In this document: positions 48,290 to 56,420 of the stretch, piece by piece | How positions within the stretch are numbered: position 1 is the stretch's first letter | How the letters are laid out: each line of letters starts with the position of its first letter | Translations under genes and position numbers: made by a program | NCBI RefSeq assembly: GCF_048595215.1 | Contig: NZ_JBMDWJ010000323.1 | Location: forward strand, 1 to 64,000 | Length of the DNA stretch: 64,000 bases | Direction: 5' to 3' | Source: Siphonobacter sp048595215 | GTDB lineage: Bacteria; Bacteroidota; Bacteroidia; Cytophagales; Spirosomataceae | Notes under the pieces: model-generated | Databases searched by the model: none | Told to the model about the DNA's origin: nothing | The model's input: only the letters and a program-made list of their open reading frames with translations

Positions 48290-51200
48290 TTAAAAACCCA
48301 CATTCAGACCCAGCGAAAACGACCGGATGGTCGGATAGGAATCGTAAGCTCCCTGATACGTTTTATACGTGTAGGGATTGTAAAAATTGATCGGGTTGAT
48401 CGCTACCAGAAACACGCTCATGCTACTGATTCCCATATTTTTAGCTACAGGAGCGGGTAAGGCGTAGTTGATATTCAGGTTTCGCATGGCGAAGCTGAAG
48501 GAATTTCTAAACCAGAACGCCGAAGCCACACTGTACGAATCTTCGTAGAACGGATCGGGATACGCAGCGTTCGGGTTTTCTGGCGTCCAGTGATCCGTCC
48601 AGAAAGAAGGGCGGTTTACCGTGGGACGGGCCCGGGAACGAGCGGAGCCTTCTACCATGGCCTGTCCACCAAAGCTACCCCCCATCACTGCGGCCAGCGT
48701 AAAGGATTTATACGTCGTGCTTACGTTGAAACCAAAGCTGTAGTGGTTATCTTCCTTGGGCGTCAGAAAGTCCATATCCACGTCTTTCGTGATTTTTCCA
48801 TCGGGTGCCGTAAACTGGCCCGAAGCATCTTTGGGACCGCGAATGTCTTTGTAATACAGCATTCCGGGTTTCGGAACGACGCCGAAGATGGTATAACCGG
48901 GATTGGCTTCCAGGTACCGATCCACTTCTTCCTGCGAACGGAACATGCCTTCGTACACGTAGCCCTGTAAGCCCATATCGGTTGAGCGGCCAGTAGGGTC
49001 TTCGTAGGTACCCAGCTTGCCGCGTTCCACGTCCACCCGCATGCGTTTGTTATCACTCCAGGCCAGGAAGGTGTTAATTTTATACGACCAGTCTTTGTTG
49101 ATTTTGTCCGAATACCCCAATGAAAGTTCGAAGCCAAAGCCATTGACAATCGAGAAGTTTTCGGAAGGCAACGTCGCCCCCACCGTCAGCGGTACGGAAG
49201 AAGACAGGGCCGTCAGCATGTTGTAGCGGTGATCGTAAAAGCCATCCAGCGAAAACGACAGTCGGTTTCTGAAAAACTGAGCATCGATCCCGGCGTTGTA
49301 CTTCATATTGTCATCCCAGCGAATGCCCCGGTTAGCCATGATGTTGTTGGGCACGACTCCCAGGGGACGATCGCTATTCCCACCGAATACGGCACCTTTT
49401 CCCACCTGAATGGAGTAGCTGTTCAACCAGTTGTAGGGCTTGGTAGCGTCTCCACCGGATAGACCTACGGATCCACGGATTTTCAGAAATTCGACAAAGG
49501 ATACACCATTTTTAAAGAAGGGCTCTTCGGACAGCACCCAGCCCAGGGACAGGGAAGGGAAGAAACCCCAGCGATATTCGGGGGCAAAGTTGGTCGAACC
49601 ATCGTACCGCAGGGCTACTTCGGCCAGGTACTTATCGTCGTAATTGTAATTGATCCGTCCGGCGTACGACAGTGTTCCAGCCTCGGTTTCGGTTTCTTCG
49701 GCGGTCTGGGCACCCGTGGCGTAACGCATGTTGTCTAAGCCGCCAATGATGGGGTTTTCCCGCAAACCGGCCAGCATATCCGTATGTCGTTCCGACTGCT
49801 CAAAAAAGGCAATCCCCGACACGTGATGTTTGCCAAACTGGCGATCATAATTCAGGTAGCCATTGAACTGATAGCTATCCACGTAACCCGGATTCAGACG
49901 AATCTGGTCGCCATTTTTCAACGGAATTGGATTACCCACAATGTCACCGCCTACGATGTGCCGATGCTCGCCCAGCATACTGAAGTTATAGACATTGTAG
50001 CGGGTACCGTACTGCTTTCCGAAGGAGTTGTCCATGGTTTTGCTATACAACACCCGAGCCTTTAATCCTTTGATAAAGGGGATGTCGTACTCCAGGTTAG
50101 CCATCACATTCAGGCCCGTATTTCGGGTCGCCGTGTAGTTGTCGGACCGCTGAATTTCGAAAAAGTGGAACGACTCCAGGTTGTTCTGGTTGCCGCCGGG
50201 TTGCAGTACGGGCAGACCGTTAACGTACGGGGGATTGAACTGAGAGGTGTACAATAACCCCCGCCTATCATTTTCGGCGTTTTCTCCACCCTGCTTCAGG
50301 TAGTACATCCGACGCTGCGACAAGTCTCCACTCAGGATAAATCCGGCTCTCAGGTTTTTGGTAACCTTTATGTCCGTACTGGCCCGGAACGTCCATTTAT
50401 TCGCATTGATATTGTCGAAGTTGGCATTCTGGTAATTGTACGATACCCCGGCGTAATACGTAGCCCGCTCCGATCCTCCGCTGACGTTCACCGCGTGGCG
50501 GGTTAGTGTTGCGGGTTTCCAGGCCATTTCCAGCCAGTTGTAATTGTTGTTGCGAAAATGGTCTAGTTCGTCCTGCGTATAGTAAAGCGGATCATTGGCT
50601 GGTTTTCCCTGCGTGCGGTAATAATCGTTCAGATACGTGGCCTGCTCATACCCATTCATCATCGAGGGCAGACGAATGGCATCCGTAAAACCAATGGAAC
50701 CGCTGTAATTAACTTTCGGAGCCCCCGCTTTTCCGCGTTTGGTGGCTACTACGACCACCCCCTGATTGGAACGGGCACCGTAAATGGCAGCGGCGGCATC
50801 TTTCAGTACCGAAATGGCTTCTACTTCCGAAGCATCCAGTACATTAAAATCATCTTCCGTACGAACGACGTTATCAATGACGTAAAGGGGACGTACCGTT
50901 CCTCCATCTTTAGCCAGTACAATCGGGTTCCGAACAGTTATCCCGCCATTATCGCCGGGCCGTCCGGTTCCCCCCGAGACGTTTACGCCCGGCAACTGGC
51001 CCTGCAAAGCCGCCGACAAGCTACCCACTGGCAGTTGCTGAATGGCTTTCATGTCTACCGGAGCAACAGCCCCCGTCAGACTTACCTTTTTCTGCGTACC
51101 GTACCCTACTACCACAACTTCGTCGAGTGCGGCATCATTATCTTCCATTTGTACCAGAAGGTTCGTCCGTTTGGCTACGGCTACTTCCAGCGTTTTATAG

Positions 51201-51478
51201 CCCACGCTACTGAAAATCAAGGTCTCCTCACCCGTAGGCAGGTTCAGTCGGAACACCCCTTTTGCATCGGTAACAGTACCGGAACTAGTTCCCTTGATGG
51301 CCACGCTCACCCCTACCAGAGGCATGCCTTTCGCATCCTGAACGGTACCGGTTGTATGAATGAATACCAAAGCTTTGCTAGCCGTAGGTTGTTTGAGTTT
51401 AGGATCTGCATAGGCATAGTCTATACATCCCACAAAACCGGGTAATAATGTACAAATGACCCTTACAATTTTTTTCAT
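48290..51478 (-). CDS. SusC/RagA TonB-linked outer membrane protein
   Basis: 1062 residues. Signal peptide, then a carboxypeptidase-regulatory-like domain (about residues 40-115, GTVQDAKGMPLVGVSVAIKG), the TonB box/plug junction (LDEVVVVGYGTQKKVSLTGA), the plug (about 125-240, LQGQLPGVNVSGG, IYGARSNQGVVVV) and the 22-strand barrel ending in SFSLGLNVGF. Energised import of oligosaccharides into the periplasm. The gene follows DUF3826 by 54 bases, giving a DUF3826-SusC-SusD unit. No anti-sigma/ECF sigma pair adjoins it. Confidence 0.96.
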   Translation of the reverse strand: MKKIVRVICTLLPGFVGCIDYAYADPKLKQPTASKALVFIHTTGTVQDAKGMPLVGVSVAIKGTSSGTVTDAKGVFRLNLPTGEETLIFSSVGYKTLEVAVAKRTNLLVQMEDNDAALDEVVVVGYGTQKKVSLTGAVAPVDMKAIQQLPVGSLSAALQGQLPGVNVSGGTGRPGDNGGITVRNPIVLAKDGGTVRPLYVIDNVVRTEDDFNVLDASEVEAISVLKDAAAAIYGARSNQGVVVVATKRGKAGAPKVNYSGSIGFTDAIRLPSMMNGYEQATYLNDYYRTQGKPANDPLYYTQDELDHFRNNNYNWLEMAWKPATLTRHAVNVSGGSERATYYAGVSYNYQNANFDNINANKWTFRASTDIKVTKNLRAGFILSGDLSQRRMYYLKQGGENAENDRRGLLYTSQFNPPYVNGLPVLQPGGNQNNLESFHFFEIQRSDNYTATRNTGLNVMANLEYDIPFIKGLKARVLYSKTMDNSFGKQYGTRYNVYNFSMLGEHRHIVGGDIVGNPIPLKNGDQIRLNPGYVDSYQFNGYLNYDRQFGKHHVSGIAFFEQSERHTDMLAGLRENPIIGGLDNMRYATGAQTAEETETEAGTLSYAGRINYNYDDKYLAEVALRYDGSTNFAPEYRWGFFPSLSLGWVLSEEPFFKNGVSFVEFLKIRGSVGLSGGDATKPYNWLNSYSIQVGKGAVFGGNSDRPLGVVPNNIMANRGIRWDDNMKYNAGIDAQFFRNRLSFSLDGFYDHRYNMLTALSSSVPLTVGATLPSENFSIVNGFGFELSLGYSDKINKDWSYKINTFLAWSDNKRMRVDVERGKLGTYEDPTGRSTDMGLQGYVYEGMFRSQEEVDRYLEANPGYTIFGVVPKPGMLYYKDIRGPKDASGQFTAPDGKITKDVDMDFLTPKEDNHYSFGFNVSTTYKSFTLAAVMGGSFGGQAMVEGSARSRARPTVNRPSFWTDHWTPENPNAAYPDPFYEDSYSVASAFWFRNSFSFAMRNLNINYALPAPVAKNMGISSMSVFLVAINPINFYNPYTYKTYQGAYDSYPTIRSFSLGLNVGF

Positions 51479-51532
51479 AAGATGTTTGAGGCGTAAAGAA
51501 GTAGCATCATAGTATAGCGGGAAGGTCTTTAC

Positions 51533-52192
51533 TTAATTAACTTTATTTTTTTCTCGAGCAATACGTTCTTCCCAAGCCTTGCTGGCTTGTTTCATATCAA
51601 TGCCTGAAGCCGATAGGTAGTTATTAATTTTACCTTTGTATTTACCAAACCAAGCGTGTTTCTTATTCGAAGACTCAGCATCCATGGCACGCTCACGAGC
51701 TTCGGTTAAATACGCCAGTATTTGCTTTTTTTGATCCTCCGTTAATTCCGGCAGCATTTCCTGGTATCCTTTGTAAGTAATAGGCAATACCCCATAGGTC
51801 ATACCATCTTTCACTGCCTCTACCTGTTGATCTGAAAGTACTTTTCCCAACTTGGATAAATATAAAGAATGGGCTTTTTCTAAAGCTCTCATTCGCTGTT
51901 CTTCAGTCTGTTTAATCTTAACTTCTTGTATTTCTTTGGAAAGATCCGTTGCCGCTTTAATTTGTTTAATCTGAGCGTTGTATAAGTCATGCGTTGTATT
52001 CAACTGCCGATACTGGTCAACAATAATGGCTCGTACTTGTATTGAATCAGGCGTATGTAATGTGGCAACAATTTTATCAGCTCGTCTGGTAATAGTACGG
52101 GTATAGGTTTCGGCATCCTGTTGCGTAGACTGAGCTTTCACGCCCAGACTAATACCCACAAGTACTGCGATGGTTACAAAGAATTTTTTCAT
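51533..52192 (-). CDS. DUF3826 family exported protein
   Basis: 219 residues from the ATG at 52192, opening a signal peptide (MKKFFVTIAVLVGISLGVKA); an upstream TTG adds three residues. Charged helical protein with ADKIVATLHTPDSIQVRAIIVDQYRQLN, LSDQQVEAVKDGMTYGVL, and WFGKYKGKINNYLSASGID. DUF3826 members occur in loci for pectin (rhamnogalacturonan) use in Bacteroidota, usually next to GH28, GH105 or GH2 genes, and are of unknown function. Heads the susCD transcription unit. Codon use here is more A/T-rich than in susC. Confidence 0.85.
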   Translation of the reverse strand: MKKFFVTIAVLVGISLGVKAQSTQQDAETYTRTITRRADKIVATLHTPDSIQVRAIIVDQYRQLNTTHDLYNAQIKQIKAATDLSKEIQEVKIKQTEEQRMRALEKAHSLYLSKLGKVLSDQQVEAVKDGMTYGVLPITYKGYQEMLPELTEDQKKQILAYLTEARERAMDAESSNKKHAWFGKYKGKINNYLSASGIDMKQASKAWEERIAREKNKVN

Positions 52193-52604
52193 CTGAATCA
52201 ATACAATTAAAATAGTTTCTACAAGAAATACACTGCTTACCTTAGCTCTTACATAAAGTCTTTTATTTTTATAAACACCCTTACTCCATCGGGCAGTTTA
52301 TAGGAATATGAATTCATACTTACTTAAGCCATACAATAGGTTAAATCGGCTTACCTCGTAAGATTTTATAGATATTTCGCTCAAGACATATTTGAATAGT
52401 ACAAATTTTGCACTTTCTAATCATACAACAGTCCTAATTCTTATCAACTTATTATAGGAAATTATCATAGAATTCATTTGAATTATTATATTTGCATTTG
52501 CTTAAGTTTTCAGGTGCTATTCTGAACGAAAGTCGTAAAGTCTTTTTACAAGAAAGATCATATAGCTCTGTAATTCAGTTCCTTATAGATGCGACTATAG
52601 AAAA

Positions 52605-52632
52605 CGCATTACTAAAATATTTTAGTAATGCG
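52605..52632. promoter_or_regulatory. 28-bp perfect palindrome in the DUF3826-AraC divergent gap
   Basis: CGCATTACTAAAAT followed at once by its exact inverse. It lies about 130 bases before the AraC start and 410 bases before the DUF3826 start, in A/T-rich non-coding sequence (52193-52758). Either a regulator-binding dyad or a short terminator; the sequence does not decide. No other motif is seen in this gap. Confidence 0.45.
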
Positions 52633-52758
52633 AGCGTATTTTGTTCAATTGATCAATAGCTGGGAAGGGCAAGATTTGACAGGATTGCAAGTCAATCCTA
52701 CTAAGTTCCTTACTGACGAAGCTAAACCTCTAAGAAAACCGATTAACGCCTTGCGTAC

Positions 52759-53637
52759 ATGAAGCCTCTATTTCATAAAGTCCCCGTAAAACTGGAGAGT
52801 TCCTTCAGTATTCGTCACGACATTAAACCTAATTTTGGCACGATTTGGCATTACCACCCCGAGCTGGAATTACACTACGTAGTAAAAGGCGAAGGTGTTC
52901 GATTCATCGGTGATAACATCAGCAACTTTTCGGAAGGTGAAATTGTACTATTAGGTGAAAACTTACCGCATACCTGGCGTTGTAAGGAAGAGTACTACCA
53001 GTCCGATTCAGAGCTGAACGTGGAAGCGATTGTCATTCATTTTTTACCCGATTGCCTGGGCGATTACTTATTAAAATTACCAGAAGCTTATTTGATCCCT
53101 AAATTATACGAGAAAGCCAAACGCGGCATGGTAATGACCGGAGCAGTAAAGGCAAAACTGATCGAATTAATGTACGCCGCTACTACTGCAACGGATCTCG
53201 ATAAAATTATTCTTTTGTTAAAGATTCTGAAAACCTTAGCGGAGACGGACGAATATACTGCTATTGTAAGTAGTCAAAGTGCGTTTTATCAATCCAATGA
53301 TATGGATACGCAACGATTAAATAAAGTCTGTGCGTATACACTGACGAACTATAAAAAAGATATTACGCTGGAAGAAATTTCGTCCATCAGTAACTTGAGT
53401 GTCACTTCCTTTTGTCGGTACTTTAAACTATTAACCAATAAGACCTACTATGACTTTTTAATCGAAATACGAATTAGTCACGCCTGTCGAGCTTTGGTCG
53501 AGAATAAAGTACCGACGGAAGTCATTTGTTTTGACTGCGGATTCAACAACGTTTCCAACTTTTACCGGCACTTTAAAAAAGTAACGGGTGTTACGCCATT
53601 AGAGTACAAACGCAAGTATTTACACCGCGTAAATTAA
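52759..53637 (+). CDS. AraC family transcriptional regulator
   Basis: 292 residues. N-terminal cupin-like sensor (about residues 10-110, IWHYHPELELHYVVKGEGVRF, GEIVLLGENLPHTWR) and C-terminal double HTH (about 185-290, LEEISSISNLSVTSFCRYFK then FDCGFNNVSNFYRHFKKVTGVTPLEYKR). This is the one-component type that senses a sugar in the cytoplasm. It sits between the two halves of the utilisation locus and probably regulates them. It lies seven bases from the convergent aldolase gene. Confidence 0.93.
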   Translation: MKPLFHKVPVKLESSFSIRHDIKPNFGTIWHYHPELELHYVVKGEGVRFIGDNISNFSEGEIVLLGENLPHTWRCKEEYYQSDSELNVEAIVIHFLPDCLGDYLLKLPEAYLIPKLYEKAKRGMVMTGAVKAKLIELMYAATTATDLDKIILLLKILKTLAETDEYTAIVSSQSAFYQSNDMDTQRLNKVCAYTLTNYKKDITLEEISSISNLSVTSFCRYFKLLTNKTYYDFLIEIRISHACRALVENKVPTEVICFDCGFNNVSNFYRHFKKVTGVTPLEYKRKYLHRVN

Positions 53638-53644
53638 ACAGCTA

Positions 53645-54571
53645 CTAATACACAGCTTTCAGATCGAGTTCTTCCTTCAACTGACTATAATTCGAATACA
53701 GATTTTCTACTTCTTTGTAGATCTCGGGTGTTAGAACCCCTACGTTACGTCGGGTAAACGTAGAAATATTAAGTCCACGTTTTTGCAGAAAATATTTGGA
53801 AACGATGGGGTATACGTTGTGCATCACATCCATGTTATCAATGAGAAATTGTTGTACTTTCTGTACTTGCTCATCCGAAGAATCATAGTTCTCACAAAGC
53901 CAGACGATGAGTTCCGGTGAAAAGTTACCCTGAATACAAGACAACCCCGCCGAACCAGCCTTAAGCGAATCCACCGCGTGAACCATATAGGCATCGTATA
54001 AGCCAAAATGGGCATTGTCGGTAACACTCAGTTTTTCTTTCACCTGCTTCAGATCCAGGCAAGTATCCTTGTGGTAAATGACCCTTCCCGTGCCGACGAA
54101 ACTCCTGAGTTGTTCCGGAGAAATCAGACGTTTATACGGTACTGGACATTCATAAAAACCCAGCGGAATGTGCTCGGTCAGATTCAGCAATTCAGTCACG
54201 CGGTCATTGAACACCTCATCCGAATCCTGCTCATCGGCCAGTAAGCCCGAAATCAAAATCACAGCATCGGTACCCAGGTCGTGTACCCGTCTGACAAACT
54301 CGGCCTGTTGTGGAATGGGTCCGCCAAAGGTACCCGTCGCTACCACTGGTACGGCTCCTTGCGTTACTTCCAGCACATGAGCGATAATAGCTAACCGTTC
54401 TTCATCGTTCAGTTCGAACATTTCGCTGGACAGGCAGTTGGCGAACAAGCCGGAGGCTCCGGCTTCCAGGTAGAAATTCGTCAGTTTGGTTAGAGCCGGA
54501 AAGTCAATCGAACCGTCGTTCTGAAAGGGCGTAAGCATCACGGGGATGAATCCCTTCGTAGTAGTTTTCAT
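53645..54571 (-). CDS. DapA/NanA family lyase (dihydrodipicolinate synthase-like aldolase)
   Basis: 308 residues, TIM barrel of the class I aldolase DapA family. Schiff-base Lys in GRVIYHKDTCLDL (about residue 165) and the catalytic Tyr in PLGFYECPVPYK; the GxxGxxxxLSxxE-type loop is changed to GASGLFANCLSSEMFEL. Given the sugar-locus context, more likely a keto-deoxy-sugar-acid or sialate-type aldolase than lysine biosynthesis (inference). Twenty-three bases after the symporter gene on the same strand. Confidence 0.88.
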   Translation of the reverse strand: MKTTTKGFIPVMLTPFQNDGSIDFPALTKLTNFYLEAGASGLFANCLSSEMFELNDEERLAIIAHVLEVTQGAVPVVATGTFGGPIPQQAEFVRRVHDLGTDAVILISGLLADEQDSDEVFNDRVTELLNLTEHIPLGFYECPVPYKRLISPEQLRSFVGTGRVIYHKDTCLDLKQVKEKLSVTDNAHFGLYDAYMVHAVDSLKAGSAGLSCIQGNFSPELIVWLCENYDSSDEQVQKVQQFLIDNMDVMHNVYPIVSKYFLQKRGLNISTFTRRNVGVLTPEIYKEVENLYSNYSQLKEELDLKAVY

Positions 54572-54594
54572 GTTTTGGAGAAATGTTTAAGTCT

Positions 54595-56193
54595 TTATAG
54601 CAACAGGCACAGAGCCGCCAGCAAGGAGACGACTACGGGTTTTTTAGAAATTTTCGTGGGTATAAATCGAGTCAGCAGCAGTCCGGTCAGGAAGATCGCC
54701 AGGGTACCAATCACGATGATCATATTCTGATGCAGGGGACTGCGAAGAAATTCGTATTCTTCAGGAAAATGTGGTGAAAAGGTCATCCAGATAATGACGA
54801 GTATGCCGATCAGCGTAGCCGTAATAGCCTCATGGTTACGGGTTTGCCGACTGATAATTCCCAGCAGAAACAGCCCCAGCATACCCGCCGCGAAAATACC
54901 CGAGAGCGTCCACCAGATGTCGAGAATACTCTTTACGCCAATCATGGCGATCCCCGCTCCCAGCCCCAGCATACCTGCCACCACTGTTGCCAGGTGTAAC
55001 AACCGCAGGCTTTGTTTGCTGCTGACATTCGGGTTGATGTACCGTTTGTAAATGTCCTCGGAAAATACCGTTGCCGACGCATTCATCCCCGAACTGATGG
55101 TACTCATTGCGGCGGAAAGGATCGCCGAAACGATCAGTCCGACCAGCCCCGTTGGGATTTTAGTTACCATGAAATGGGGCATTACTTTGTCGCCGTAGTC
55201 CGAAGGTTTCAGGTTAGCCAGAGCCTGTGCCATGCTCGTACCACCCGTTGCCTGCTCCTGGGCTACCTGCATTTTGACGGCCAACAATAACTCGGGATGA
55301 GCTTCATAGTACGCAAACAGACAGGAACCAATCACAAAAAACAGCAGCGAAGCCGGAATATACAGCACCACGCAAAGCCACAGCGAGCGGGAGGCTTCGC
55401 GGGCCGAGGAGGTAGTATGGTATCGCTGGATGTAATTCTGGTCCATCCCGAAGTTGTTCAGGTTGATGAAAAATCCGTACAGCAAAACGACCCAAAAGGA
55501 AGACTGCGTGAAATCCAGCGAGAAAGTACCCAGACTAAATTTATCGTACGACTTTCCGATTTCAACGATTTTTGGTACACCACCCGGCATTTCCCGGATA
55601 ATGAGGTACAGAATAATCAGGGCACCGAGGGTCTTGATGACGGCCTGTACCACTTCCGTCCAGATAACCGCTTCGATCCCTCCCATCACGGTATAAATGA
55701 TGATACTGACTCCCATGACGATCATGATCATTTCCATGGAATACCCCGTCAGGGCCTGTAAACTCAGAGCAATTCCGAAAAAGATGGACCCCATTCGGGC
55801 CAGTTGCGTCAGCAGAAAACAAACGACGGCGTAGGTACGGGCCCAACTGCCGAAACGATGTTCGAGGTGGGTATAGGCCGAGATTTCGCCCGTTCGCCGG
55901 TAAAAAGGAACGAAGTAACGAGAGGCCGTATACGCCGCCAGTGGCATGGATAGACTAAAGACGAAGGCATTCCAGTTGCCGCCAAAAGCTTTGCCGGGTA
56001 CACCCAGAAAGGTGTTACTACTCAGAAACGTCGCGTAGATCGACATACCAATGGCCCAGCCGGGGATCATGCCGGAGGCTTTGGTGAACTGTTCCGCGTT
56101 TTTGCTTTTCCGTGAAAAACAGAATCCTACCGCAATCATGGCTCCCAGATAGAGAGCGATAACCGTAAGATCGATCAGAGGCAAATTTTTCAT
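54595..56193 (-). CDS. Sodium:solute symporter (SSS family)
   Basis: 532 residues from the ATG at 56193 (MKNLPLIDLTVIALYLGAMI); the open frame extends upstream through non-hydrophobic sequence. Thirteen or so membrane helices of the LeuT-type SSS fold: AGMIPGWAIGMSIYATFLSSNTFLGVPG near helix 2, LYGFFINLNNFGMDQNYIQRYH, and SAILSAAMSTISSGMNASATVFSEDIYKRY (Na2-site region). Imports a monosaccharide or sugar acid with sodium. Followed by the aldolase gene, suggesting uptake and cleavage of the same compound class. Confidence 0.93.
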   Translation of the reverse strand: MKNLPLIDLTVIALYLGAMIAVGFCFSRKSKNAEQFTKASGMIPGWAIGMSIYATFLSSNTFLGVPGKAFGGNWNAFVFSLSMPLAAYTASRYFVPFYRRTGEISAYTHLEHRFGSWARTYAVVCFLLTQLARMGSIFFGIALSLQALTGYSMEMIMIVMGVSIIIYTVMGGIEAVIWTEVVQAVIKTLGALIILYLIIREMPGGVPKIVEIGKSYDKFSLGTFSLDFTQSSFWVVLLYGFFINLNNFGMDQNYIQRYHTTSSAREASRSLWLCVVLYIPASLLFFVIGSCLFAYYEAHPELLLAVKMQVAQEQATGGTSMAQALANLKPSDYGDKVMPHFMVTKIPTGLVGLIVSAILSAAMSTISSGMNASATVFSEDIYKRYINPNVSSKQSLRLLHLATVVAGMLGLGAGIAMIGVKSILDIWWTLSGIFAAGMLGLFLLGIISRQTRNHEAITATLIGILVIIWMTFSPHFPEEYEFLRSPLHQNMIIVIGTLAIFLTGLLLTRFIPTKISKKPVVVSLLAALCLLL

Positions 56194-56420
56194 AACAATC
56201 GGTAGAGGTCTGTACCTGATAAAGTCTACTTTTCTGCCGCCCGTACCGTACGCAGCTTCCCAATTTTTGCCTTTTCCCCGGCAAATCACCTTCGAATAGA
56301 GACGAAAAGGCTATATTCTTCGGAGTACTCCCGGTTTTGCCCTATTCTTTCTCACAAAGTTACCATAGCACTTTCCGAATTATTTATATGATTCTTACAT
56401 CAAATTATAGCATCTTATCC

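Noticed and set aside
53645..54571. Housekeeping dapA of lysine synthesis
   Set aside because: Located in a sugar locus after a sodium:sugar-type symporter and with a changed substrate loop; lysine role not excluded but less likely.
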